Below are positions 52,116 through 59,022 of a DNA stretch of 59,022 bases, piece after piece. A program made the position numbers and the translations under genes. The notes under the pieces are model-generated. The model searched no databases and was not told the DNA's origin. It was given only the letters and a program-made list of their open reading frames with translations. This stretch comes from Bacillota bacterium (lineage in GTDB: Bacteria > Bacillota > Negativicutes > Sporomusales > UBA7701), in contig JAEZJM010000026.1 of assembly GCA_023415775.1 (NCBI GenBank), positions 1 to 59,022 on the forward strand, in the 5' to 3' direction. The number at the start of each line of letters is the position of its first letter. The stretch's first letter is position 1.

Positions 52116-52996
52116 AGGTGAAGGATTTGCCTGACAGCGAGCTGCTGTACGGCCACAAGGCCTGCCCGGGCTGCGCCGCCGGCACGATCGCCCGCCTCAT
52201 CCTAAAGGTGACGGGCGAAAGGACGTTCCTCGCCTATCCGGCGAGCTGCCTGTCGACGGTGACGAGCATTTATCCGCAGATGGCGTTCGCGGTGCCATCG
52301 TTTACGGCGCCTTTCCCGGCGACGGGGGCGGTGCTGTCGGGGATGGCGGCGGCGGTCAAGGCGAAGCAGATGAAGGATGTGACCGTGCTGGGCATCGCCG
52401 GCGACGGCGGCACGGCCGATATCGGCCTGCAGGCCCTGTCGGGGGCGGTGGAGCGCGGCGATAAGATTTTTTACGTGTGCTACGACAACGAGGCGTATAT
52501 GAACACCGGCGTGCAGCGCAGCAGCCTGACGCCGTTTGGGGCGGCGACGACGACTTCGCCGGTGGCGGGGGCGTCGGTGGGCAAGAGGGGCGTGAAGAAG
52601 AACCTGTTCGAGATCCTCATCGCCCATCGCATCCCGTACTGCGCGACCGCCAGCATCGCCCACACCGCCGATTTCCTGAACAAGGTGGCGAAGGCGAAGA
52701 ACACCGACGGCCCGTCGTTTATCCATGTGCTGGCCCCCTGCCCGACAGGCTGGGGCTTCCCGTCCGACCAGACGATGGCGGTCGGGCGCCTGGCGGTGGA
52801 GACGGGGCTGTGGTTCCTGGCCGAGTACGAGCAGGGCCGGGTGAAGATGAACAGCGTCCCGAGGAACTTCAGGCCGGTGGAGGAGTACCTGGGGCTGCAG
52901 AAACGGTTCAGGCACCTCGGGCCGGCGGAGCGGAAGCTGATCGAAGGCCAGCGCGACCGCGAGTGGGCCGATATGCGCGAGAAGTGGGGCTTTTGA
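52112..52996 (+). CDS. 2-oxoacid:ferredoxin oxidoreductase, beta subunit
   Basis: A 294-residue thiamine diphosphate-binding subunit: GHKACPGCAAG near residue 15, the TPP motif GDGGTADIGLQAL then CYDNEAYMNTGVQ, and ATTTSPVAG. The wording is closest to PorB-type sequences I remember. The GTG at 52112 overlaps the alpha stop (GTGA). It ends 25 bases before the dehydratase gene, so the five genes look like one operon. Confidence 0.93.
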   Translation: MKVKDLPDSELLYGHKACPGCAAGTIARLILKVTGERTFLAYPASCLSTVTSIYPQMAFAVPSFTAPFPATGAVLSGMAAAVKAKQMKDVTVLGIAGDGGTADIGLQALSGAVERGDKIFYVCYDNEAYMNTGVQRSSLTPFGAATTTSPVAGASVGKRGVKKNLFEILIAHRIPYCATASIAHTADFLNKVAKAKNTDGPSFIHVLAPCPTGWGFPSDQTMAVGRLAVETGLWFLAEYEQGRVKMNSVPRNFRPVEEYLGLQKRFRHLGPAERKLIEGQRDREWADMREKWGF

Positions 52997-53021
52997 AATA
53001 TTTCGGGAGAGGTGATTGAAC

Positions 53022-54458
53022 ATGATGACCAAGGAGCAGTACCTGGACAGCCTGCGCCGGCTCAAGCCGGTGATATACTGCAACGGACGCAGGATCGAAA
53101 GCGTGGTCGACGACCCGATGACGCGGCCGCATGTCAACTCGGCGGGCAAGACGTACGAGCTGGCGTTCGACCCGCAGTACGAGGACCTGATGACGGCCAC
53201 CTCCAATTTGACCGGTAAGAAGATCAATCGTTTTACCCACCTCCACCAGAGCACCGACGACCTGGTGAAGAAGGTGAAGATGCTGCGGATGATCGGCCAG
53301 CAGACGGGGACGTGTTTTCAGCGGTGCGTGGGCTTCGACGCCCTCAACGCCACCTTCATCGTCACCCACAAGGTCGACAAGGAGTGCGGCACTGAGTACC
53401 ACAAGCGGTTTATAGAGTACATGAAGTACGTCCAGGATAACGACCTGATGGTCGCCGGCTCGATGACCGACGTGAAGGGCGACCGCAGCAAGAAGCCCGG
53501 CCAGCAGGTCGATCCCGACCTGTACGTGCATATCGTCGAGAAGCGCCAGGACGGCATTGTGATCCGCGGCGCCAAGGCCCACCAGACGGGGATGGTGAAC
53601 TCGCACGAGCTGCTGGTGCTGCCGACGACCAACCTGGGGGCGGGTGACAAGGATTACGCGGTGGCCTGCGCCCTGCCGGTGGACGCGCCGGGGGTGGTGC
53701 ATATCTTCGGCCGCCAGACGAATGGCGAGCGTCGCCTGGAGGGCGACATCGACACCGGCAACGCGGAGTTCGCCATCGTCGGCGGCGAGACGCTGACAGT
53801 GCTGAACGACGTGTTCGTGCCGTGGGAGCGGGTGTTCATGTGCGGCGAGCACCAGTTCGCGCAGGAGTACGTGGAGACGTTCGCGTCGTATCACCGCCAG
53901 AACTACGGCGGCTGCAAGGTGGGGGTGGCGGACGTCATCATCGGCGCGACGGCGGCGATGGCCGATTACAACGGCACGCCGAACGCCTCCCATATCAAGG
54001 ATAAGCTGATCGAGATGATCCACCAGGCGGAGACGATGTACAACTGCTCGATCGCCTGCTCGGCCGAGGGCCACAGGACGGAGGCAGGCAACTACTATGT
54101 CAACACGCTGCTGGCCAATACCGTCAAGCTGAACTGCACGCGGACGATGTACGAGATCTCGCGCCTGGCCCACGATATCGCCGGCGGCTTCATCGCCACG
54201 CTGCCGTACGAGGCCGATTACCGGGCGGAGGAGACGGGTCCGCTGATCGAGAAGTATTTCGCCGCCAACCCGGCGGTGCCGACCGAGCATCGGATACGGA
54301 TGGCGCGGCTGCTGGAGAACATGACCGGCGGCACGGCGTTGGCCGAGGCGATGCACGGCGCCGGTTCGCCCCAGGCGATGCGGGTGATGCTGTACCGCGA
54401 GGCTAATCTGGAGCATAAGAAGGGCCTGGCCCGGAAGCTGGCGAAAATCCAGCCGTAA
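53022..54458 (+). CDS. 4-hydroxybutyryl-CoA dehydratase / vinylacetyl-CoA isomerase family
   Basis: A 478-residue FAD and [4Fe-4S] radical enzyme that converts 4-hydroxybutyryl-CoA to crotonyl-CoA. All four cluster ligands known from Clostridium aminobutyricum are matched at almost the same numbers: Cys98 and Cys102 (TCFQRC), His291 and Cys298 (HRQNYGGC). This separates it from the related HpaB monooxygenases. GGGAGAGG lies 9 bases before ATG 53022; a TTG at 53016 is less likely. No 4-hydroxybutyrate CoA-transferase is nearby. Coupling to an oxoacid oxidoreductase suggests the acyl-CoA may come from a 2-oxoacid. Confidence 0.93.
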   Translation: MMTKEQYLDSLRRLKPVIYCNGRRIESVVDDPMTRPHVNSAGKTYELAFDPQYEDLMTATSNLTGKKINRFTHLHQSTDDLVKKVKMLRMIGQQTGTCFQRCVGFDALNATFIVTHKVDKECGTEYHKRFIEYMKYVQDNDLMVAGSMTDVKGDRSKKPGQQVDPDLYVHIVEKRQDGIVIRGAKAHQTGMVNSHELLVLPTTNLGAGDKDYAVACALPVDAPGVVHIFGRQTNGERRLEGDIDTGNAEFAIVGGETLTVLNDVFVPWERVFMCGEHQFAQEYVETFASYHRQNYGGCKVGVADVIIGATAAMADYNGTPNASHIKDKLIEMIHQAETMYNCSIACSAEGHRTEAGNYYVNTLLANTVKLNCTRTMYEISRLAHDIAGGFIATLPYEADYRAEETGPLIEKYFAANPAVPTEHRIRMARLLENMTGGTALAEAMHGAGSPQAMRVMLYREANLEHKKGLARKLAKIQP

Positions 54459-54465
54459 CGGCCAT

Positions 54466-54496
54466 GAAGACCCGCTTTCCGGCGGGTCTTCGTTAT
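54466..54496 (+). terminator. Rho-independent terminator
   Basis: GAAGACCCGC pairs with GCGGGTCTTC around TTTCCG, just after the dehydratase stop. Confidence 0.8.
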
Positions 54497-54629
54497 TGCA
54501 CTGAAAGGATAATAATTATTTGATGATATTATTTTAAAAATGATTCGCTGTGCTGAAGGTAAGAGGTACGATCGTGTCGAAAAAGAAATAAATAACAAAA
54601 ATAACTGCGCGAACCAGGGGGTGTTTCCG

Positions 54630-55022
54630 ATGATCAAATGGCAGGACACTTACAACACCGGGGTGGAGAATCTCGACGCCCAGCACCGGCGGCTGTTCGA
54701 GATCGCAAACGAGGCTTACGGGCTGCTGAAGAACGATCTCAAGGTGGACAAGTACGACGATATCGTCGCTATTCTTACCGAGCTGCGCAATTACACCGTA
54801 TACCACTTCAAAACCGAGGAAGAGTATATGATGAGCATCGGCCATAAGAAGTTCCTGTCCCACAAGGCCGAGCACGCCGATTTCATCGCCAAGATCGACG
54901 AGGTGAACCTCGACAAGGTTGACGCCAACCAGGACGAGTCCCTGCGGGCGACGCTCGATTTCGTCTGCACCTGGATCACCGAGCATATTCTCGGGCGGGA
55001 CAAGCAGTACGCGATGCCCTGA
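54630..55022 (+). CDS. Bacteriohemerythrin
   Basis: A 130-residue four-helix di-iron O2-binding protein. The metal ligands follow the hemerythrin order: His in AQHRRLFE, His/Glu in HFKTEEEYM, His residues in HKAEHADF, and His/Asp in ITEHILGRDKQ. The ATG at 54630 is preferred because the domain starts at IKWQDTYNTGV and AGGGGG lies 8 bases upstream. It likely binds or scavenges oxygen in this oxygen-sensitive organism. It has its own transcript region after a terminator. Confidence 0.93.
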   Translation: MIKWQDTYNTGVENLDAQHRRLFEIANEAYGLLKNDLKVDKYDDIVAILTELRNYTVYHFKTEEEYMMSIGHKKFLSHKAEHADFIAKIDEVNLDKVDANQDESLRATLDFVCTWITEHILGRDKQYAMP

Positions 55023-55092
55023 TGCCGGCCCGCCGGGGGCCGAAAAATGTCGAATTTTTTCTGATATGACTGGATGTCGCCGCCGAAAAGCT

Positions 55093-55098
55093 GTATAA
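55093..55098 (+). promoter_or_regulatory. Candidate -10 box (TATAAT)
   Basis: A perfect TATAAT stands before the structured leader; the -35 region about 17 bases upstream is weak. It would start transcription near 55105. Confidence 0.45.
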
Positions 55099-55104
55099 TG
55101 TATA

Positions 55105-55250
55105 CATACTCGGCCAGCCAACCAGAACGAGCTTCTCAGTGAGCCAGGAGAGACGGCGCCCCGCTTGCGGAGCGCAAGAAGCCTGGCAACGGGATCTGTC
55201 CCCACCGGGAAGTTTTCTCTAAACGGATGTCCGTCCATGATTTTATTATG
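55105..55250 (+). ncRNA. Candidate structured leader RNA
   Basis: About 145 bases between a TATAAT box and the ribosome site of a 34-residue ORF. Visible pairings: GCCAGG (55143-55148) with CCTGGC (55182-55187), enclosing the perfect hairpin CTTGCG-GAG-CGCAAG (55164-55178). Then GGGA-TCTG-TCCC (55191-55202). AGAGA (55149-55153) could pair with TCTCT (55216-55220) as a pseudoknot. I could not match it to a riboswitch class I know. It may be a riboswitch, another regulatory leader, or an independent RNA. Confidence 0.45.
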
Positions 55251-55263
55251 GAGGTGCATTCGG

Positions 55264-55368
55264 ATGAGCGGACAGGAAGTTTTGCTTTTCGCCGGGATTG
55301 CAGCCGGTTGGATTGCCGGGCTGTATTACCAGTCGTGCAAGCTGCTCAAAGAACAAAAACAATTTTAG
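55264..55368 (+). CDS. 34-residue single-span membrane peptide
   Basis: A tiny protein: short polar N-terminus, one hydrophobic segment (residues ~6-22, LLFAGIAAGWIAGLYY), then a basic/polar tail with one Cys (QSCKLLKEQK). GGAGG sits 9 bases before the ATG and a strong terminator follows 13 bases after the stop, which supports real expression. It lies directly under the structured leader. Function unknown. Confidence 0.6.
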   Translation: MSGQEVLLFAGIAAGWIAGLYYQSCKLLKEQKQF

Positions 55369-55381
55369 GCACCAGGAAACG

Positions 55382-55417
55382 AAAAAGCCGCCAGGCATAG
55401 GGCGGCTTTCTTTTTTG
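55382..55417 (+). terminator. Rho-independent terminator
   Basis: AAAGCCGCC pairs with GGGCGGCTTT around AGGCATA, followed by CTTTTTT. It serves the small peptide gene and may also serve the convergent FMN reductase gene. Confidence 0.87.
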
Positions 55418-55436
55418 TGGGAAAGCAGATGGCGTA

Positions 55437-56018
55437 TTATCGGCAACCGTGAAGTTTTTTCAGCAGCCAGGCCATGTTTTCGCCGAGGTTCTTCATGTTG
55501 GCGATGCCCTCGTCGTCCTGGGTCACTTCGCCGATGTTGCGGCCGTAGCCCATGTTCCAGTAGGTGGAGCCGACGAGATACATATCTTTGCTGTGGAGGA
55601 AGTGGGTGAGGGTGTCGAAAGCGCCGACCGCGCCGCCCCGTCGCGCGGCTACCACTGCGGCGCCAACCTTGTGTTTGAAGAGGCCTTTGTTGGCGGCCAG
55701 CACCATGCTGGCTCTGTCGATGAGGGCTTTGATCTGCGCGGTCGCGCCGGCGGCGTAGACGGGTGAGCCAAGGATTATCCCCTCGGCGGCGACCATCTGT
55801 GTAAAGCAGTCGTTGAAAAAGTCGTCATCGATGGCGCAGCGGGCGTTTTTCTGCGCGAGGCAGGCGTAGCAGGCGGTGCAGCCTTGGAGGGGCTGGCCGG
55901 CGAGCTGGATAAGCTCGGTCTCGACGCCTTGGGCGTTCAGTTCGGCGAAGACTGCCTTGAGCAGGAGCGCCGTGTTGCCGTCTTTGCGGGGGCTGCCGTT
56001 GATGCCTACGACTTTCAC
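55437..56018 (-). CDS. Flavodoxin-fold NAD(P)H-dependent FMN reductase-like protein
   Basis: A 193-residue flavoprotein of the iron-sulfur-flavoprotein / FMN reductase group. It begins VVGINGSPRKDGNT (phosphate loop) and has the Cys cluster GCTACYACLAQKNARC at residues ~47-62, spaced like the [4Fe-4S] site of these proteins. GSPVYAAGATAQIKALIDR follows. It probably takes part in low-potential electron transfer or oxidant reduction. GTG start. Transcribed alone. Confidence 0.88.
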   Translation of the reverse strand: MKVVGINGSPRKDGNTALLLKAVFAELNAQGVETELIQLAGQPLQGCTACYACLAQKNARCAIDDDFFNDCFTQMVAAEGIILGSPVYAAGATAQIKALIDRASMVLAANKGLFKHKVGAAVVAARRGGAVGAFDTLTHFLHSKDMYLVGSTYWNMGYGRNIGEVTQDDEGIANMKNLGENMAWLLKKLHGCR

Positions 56019-56334
56019 CTTGTCTCATCTCCCGTTGTTCGCTTGTGCCGGACTGCGGCAACGCGGCCGTCAATCCGTATCATTAATTTCTTCGCCTGCG
56101 GCGGGGGATATCCTGCTCCCGTGCGGGGAGGAGAAGGTTTTTGTGGGGAGGACGCCGGCGGCGAGAAGGTATTCGGCCAGCAAGCACGAAAATTTCTTTG
56201 TATGGTAAGCCGTCGTTTTAGAACGCGGCCATGGCGGATACCGGCAGGGGCCGGGAGGTATGCTATGGCTGCGGGCGCCGGGGGAGGCCGGCGGGCGGCC
56301 GGGCCGTGAAGCGGGTATTAGGAGGAGAGATGAT
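56019..56334. other. Intergenic region upstream of the panB-like/ilvD-like operon
   Basis: 316 bases between divergent genes. It must hold the promoters of both. A GC-rich section at 56226-56315 is followed by GGAGGAG 7 bases before the PanB-like ATG. I see no clear operator, riboswitch or coding frame. Confidence 0.4.
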
Positions 56335-57165
56335 ATGGCCAAGACGAAACTGACCGTTCCCCAGGTCCGGCAATTTAAGGAGCAGGGCAAGAAAGTCAAG
56401 ATGATTGTCGCGTACGATTATCCCTTCGCGGCGCTAATCGACAGGTCGGACGCCGATATGATCCTCGTCGGCGATTCGCTGGGCATGGTGGTGCTGGGCT
56501 ACGATACGACGGTGCCGGTCAATATGGAGGAGATAATTTATCACCTGCGGGCGGTAAGACGGGCGGCCCCCCATACGATGGTCGTGGCCGATATGCCGTT
56601 CATGTCGTATATCAACGTGGATGAGGCGATCCGCAACGCCGGCCGCCTGATGAAGGAGGGGGCCGACTGCGTCAAGCTGGAAGGCGGCCTGCCGATGGTG
56701 GATAAGGTGAAGGGGATCGTCGACGCCGGCATCCCGGTTATGGCCCATATCGGCCTGACGCCGCAGACGGTGTCGATGCTGGGCGGCTTCAAGGTGCAGG
56801 GCAAGGACGCCGCGTCGGCCGAAAGATTGCTGCTGGAGGCCAGGGAGCTCGAGGGGGCGGGGGCGTTCGCGGTGTTGCTGGAGTGTGTGCCTTCGCCGCT
56901 GGCCAAGCTGATAACCGCCAAGCTGAACGCTTCGACGATCGGCACAGGCGCGGGCGCCGGCGTGGACGGCCACTGTCTGAACGCGTACGATCTGACGGGG
57001 ATTTTCGACCGGTTCGTGCCCAAGTTCGTCAAGCAGTACGCTCAGGTGGGGCCGCAGATGCTCGACGCATTCAACGCCTACTGCCGGGAGATCGACAGCG
57101 GGGAGTTTCCGGGGGAGAAGCACTGTTTTACGATGAATGAGGAAGATTTGAAAAGATTGTATTGA
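56335..57165 (+). CDS. PanB-family ketopantoate hydroxymethyltransferase paralog
   Basis: A 276-residue full-length PanB-family enzyme. Metal and substrate motifs are kept: VGDSLGM (Asp), VVADMPFMSY (Asp), VKLEGG, MAHIGLTPQ, and the catalytic Glu in LLECVP. The C-terminal loop reads TIGTGAGAGVDGH where canonical PanB has IGIGAGxxxDGQ, so the active-site edge has changed. It is followed 34 bases later by an IlvD-family gene and then a third PanB-like gene. Pantothenate synthesis needs one PanB; three diverged copies in this window suggest a different or additional reaction. GGAGGAG precedes the ATG. Confidence 0.87.
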   Translation: MAKTKLTVPQVRQFKEQGKKVKMIVAYDYPFAALIDRSDADMILVGDSLGMVVLGYDTTVPVNMEEIIYHLRAVRRAAPHTMVVADMPFMSYINVDEAIRNAGRLMKEGADCVKLEGGLPMVDKVKGIVDAGIPVMAHIGLTPQTVSMLGGFKVQGKDAASAERLLLEARELEGAGAFAVLLECVPSPLAKLITAKLNASTIGTGAGAGVDGHCLNAYDLTGIFDRFVPKFVKQYAQVGPQMLDAFNAYCREIDSGEFPGEKHCFTMNEEDLKRLY

Positions 57166-57199
57166 TAGCAATTACGCGGCGGGCGCAAAGGAGACGGAC

Positions 57200-58882
57200 G
57201 TGAAGAGTCATATTTCCACTAAAGGCCCGGAACGTGCCACCCACCGGGCTATATACTACTCGATGGGTTTTTTGCCTTCCGATCTTGATAAGCCGCTGGT
57301 GGCGGTGGTGAATTCACAGAACGAGACGATGCCCGGCCACACCCACCTTGACGAGATCGCAGCCGCGGTGAAGGCGGGGATAACGGCCGCCGGCGGCACG
57401 CCGATCGAGTTCCCGGTCATCGGCGTGTGCGACGGCATTGCCCAGGGACATTTCGGGATGAAGTATCCGCTGGCCAGCCGCGAGCTGATCGCCGATTCGA
57501 TCGAGGTGATGATGAACGCCCACGCCTACGACGCGATGGTGCTGATCACCAACTGCGACAAGATCACGCCGGCGATGCTGATGGCGGCGGCGCGGCTTAA
57601 CGTGCCGGCGGTCATGATCAGCGGCGGGCCGATGCTGGCCGGGTTCCACTGCGGCCGCAAGGTGGGCTACACCGACTTGTTCGAGTCGGTGGGGCAGGTG
57701 GCGCAGGGCAAGATGAGCGAGGCGGAGCTGGCGGCGTTCGAGTGGGAGTCGTTCCACGGGGCGGGCGCCTGCGCGCTGATGGGCACAGCCAACACGATGA
57801 ATATGCTGGCCGAGGCTTTGGGCATGACGCTGCCCGGCTCGGGCACCGTTCCGGCGGTGAGCGGCAAGCGGCGCGCGCTGGCCAAGCTGACCGGGATGAA
57901 GATCATGGAGCTTTACAAGCAGAATATCCGGCCGCGGGACATCATGACGCTGAAGGCGTTCGAGAATGCCATCGCCGTCGATATGGCTATCGGCGGCTCG
58001 ACGAATACCGCGCTCCATTTGCCGGCGATCGCCCAGTCCGCCGGACTGGCGATCGGCCGCGGGGAATTCGAGCGGATCGCGGCCAGGACGCCGCATATCG
58101 TGAAGGTGAAACCGGCCGGCGAGCATTTCCCCGAGGATGTTTACAACGCCGGCGGGGTGGAGGCGGTGATGAAGCACCTGCTCGATAACCGCCTTGTACA
58201 CGGCGACGCGCTGACGGTGACCGGGGCCACGGTGGAGGAGAACTTGAAGGAGACGGCGGTCAAGGACGCGAGCGTAATCCGCCCGGTTGGCGATCCCTAC
58301 CAGGCGACCGGCGGCATCGCGTTCCTCGCCGGCAATATCGCCCCAGAGGGGGCGGTGTGCAAGAAGGCGGCGGTGGCGCCGGAGATGCTGAAACACCGCG
58401 GACCGGCCCGGGTCTTCGACCAGGAGGAGGAAGCGGTTAAGGCTATTTACGGCGGAAAGATCAAGCCGGGGGATGTTGTCATCGTCCGCTACGAGGGCCC
58501 GCGCGGCGGGCCGGGGATGCGGGAGATGCTGACGCCGACGTCGGCGATTATCGGCATGGGGCTGGGCAGTTCGGTGGCGCTGATTACCGACGGGCGTTTT
58601 TCGGGGGCGACTTCGGGGGCGGCGATCGGCCACGTTTCCCCGGAGGCGGCGGCCGGAGGTCCGCTGGCGCTCGTCGAGGACGGGGATGTGATCGATATCG
58701 ATATCCTCGCCGGCAAGCTGAACGCGCTGGTGGACGAGGCCGAGCTGGCCCGCCGGCGGGATAGGCTGGCGCCGTTCGTGAGCGACGTCCCCTCGGGCAG
58801 CTACCTGGAGCGGTACGCGTGCCTGGTGACGTCGGCGATGGGGGGCGCGGTGTTTAAAAATATGAGTTGCGAGCGAAAGTGA
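57200..58882 (+). CDS. IlvD/Edd-family dihydroxy-acid dehydratase
   Basis: A 560-residue Fe-S dehydratase. The cluster cysteines are in GVCDGIAQGH, TNCDKITPAM and GAGACALMGTANTM. The last block differs from classical IlvD (ACGGMYTANTM) and leans towards sugar-acid dehydratases, so the substrate is uncertain. IlvD makes 2-oxoisovalerate, the substrate of PanB, so the gene order PanB-like, IlvD-like, PanB-like is chemically consistent. GTG start with AAAGGAG upstream. No other ilv genes are adjacent. Confidence 0.87.
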   Translation: MKSHISTKGPERATHRAIYYSMGFLPSDLDKPLVAVVNSQNETMPGHTHLDEIAAAVKAGITAAGGTPIEFPVIGVCDGIAQGHFGMKYPLASRELIADSIEVMMNAHAYDAMVLITNCDKITPAMLMAAARLNVPAVMISGGPMLAGFHCGRKVGYTDLFESVGQVAQGKMSEAELAAFEWESFHGAGACALMGTANTMNMLAEALGMTLPGSGTVPAVSGKRRALAKLTGMKIMELYKQNIRPRDIMTLKAFENAIAVDMAIGGSTNTALHLPAIAQSAGLAIGRGEFERIAARTPHIVKVKPAGEHFPEDVYNAGGVEAVMKHLLDNRLVHGDALTVTGATVEENLKETAVKDASVIRPVGDPYQATGGIAFLAGNIAPEGAVCKKAAVAPEMLKHRGPARVFDQEEEAVKAIYGGKIKPGDVVIVRYEGPRGGPGMREMLTPTSAIIGMGLGSSVALITDGRFSGATSGAAIGHVSPEAAAGGPLALVEDGDVIDIDILAGKLNALVDEAELARRRDRLAPFVSDVPSGSYLERYACLVTSAMGGAVFKNMSCERK

Positions 58883-58895
58883 GGAGGAAAAGAAA

Positions 58896-59022
58896 ATGGC
58901 AAAAAAGAGTATTCTTGATTTTCAGAGCATGATGAGCAAGGGCGACAAGATCGTTTACCTGACCGCCTACGACTACCTTACGGCCAAGATGCAGGAAAAG
59001 GCCGGCGTGGACATGATTCTGG
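58896..59022 (+). CDS. PanB-family protein, N-terminal part (3' end outside window)
   Basis: The first 42 residues of another PanB-like protein: KSILDFQSMMSKGDK then VYLTAYDYLTAKMQEKAG, matching the family's N-terminal strand with the conserved TAYD. GAGGAGGAA lies 6 bases before the ATG, and the gene starts 13 bases after the IlvD-like stop. It is the third PanB-family gene in the window and is cut by the window end. Confidence 0.85.
   Translation, partial: MAKKSILDFQSMMSKGDKIVYLTAYDYLTAKMQEKAGVDMIL

Noticed and set aside
53022..54458. 4-Hydroxyphenylacetate 3-monooxygenase (HpaB)
   Set aside because: The [4Fe-4S] ligands Cys98, Cys102, His291 and Cys298 are all present, which marks the dehydratase branch.
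55141..55200. Cobalamin or SAM riboswitch suggested by GAGCCAGGAGA and CCTGGCAACGGG
   Set aside because: Only isolated words match. The conserved order of boxes of either class is missing, so I keep it only as an unassigned structured leader.

Overview
The window is GC-rich DNA (by eye about 60% or more) with the gene content of a strictly anaerobic, probably acetogenic or fermentative Firmicute. It carries formate-tetrahydrofolate ligase and FolD, a selenocysteine formate dehydrogenase, a tungsten/molybdenum AOR-type enzyme, a [NiFe] hydrogenase, 2-oxoacid:ferredoxin oxidoreductase and an oxygen-sensitive 4-hydroxybutyryl-CoA dehydratase. The combination suggests Negativicutes (Sporomusaceae-like). 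That placement is an inference from gene content and style; no rRNA is present.

Layout. (1) 1-5099: C-terminus of a PanB-family enzyme, an IclR regulator, folD, fhs and an oxalate/formate-type MFS carrier, forming a one-carbon/formate block. (2) 5472-20382: fourteen same-strand, mostly touching or overlapping genes that look like an undescribed biosynthetic operon. It has two ketoacyl-ACP synthase III-like enzymes, two stand-alone acyl carrier proteins, three GNAT-like proteins plus a fourth protein joining a degenerate HATPase-like domain to a GNAT-like region, an acyl-CoA/ACP ligase, a MATE exporter, a three-subunit molybdenum hydroxylase and a HisC-like aminotransferase. (3) 20530-25291: a BMP-type (nucleoside-like) ABC importer, then a CoA-binding protein and two small unknown ORFs. 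(4) 26407-28640: an AT-rich OLD-family ATPase/Toprim gene between two GC-rich hairpin-dense elements that share a motif order in inverted orientation. (5) 28677-36820, minus strand: a long operon reading moaD-like, AOR, selenocysteine fdhA, fdhB, fdhC, fdhE, mobA. (6) 37158-44437: two paralogous exported serine hydrolases around an alpha/beta hydrolase, a DUF3298-like protein and a POT peptide transporter. (7) 44555-47589: a cytoplasmic-looking [NiFe] hydrogenase whose small subunit lacks two proximal-cluster cysteines, followed by a double ferritin-like protein. (8) 47765-54458: split transketolase, an FmdB-type zinc ribbon, and 2-oxoacid:ferredoxin oxidoreductase (gamma-delta-alpha-beta) followed by 4-hydroxybutyryl-CoA dehydratase. 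(9) 54630-59022: bacteriohemerythrin, a candidate structured leader RNA with a 34-residue membrane peptide, an FMN reductase, and panB-like / ilvD-like / panB-like (cut by the window end).

How it fits together. One-carbon units and electrons are handled by Fhs, FolD, formate dehydrogenase, hydrogenase and ferredoxin enzymes. MobA, the MoaD-like protein and FdhE serve the Mo/W enzymes. The most novel part is the 5.5-20.4 kb operon, whose product cannot be named from sequence alone. The hydrogenase with the altered proximal-cluster site and the paired hairpin elements around the OLD gene come next.
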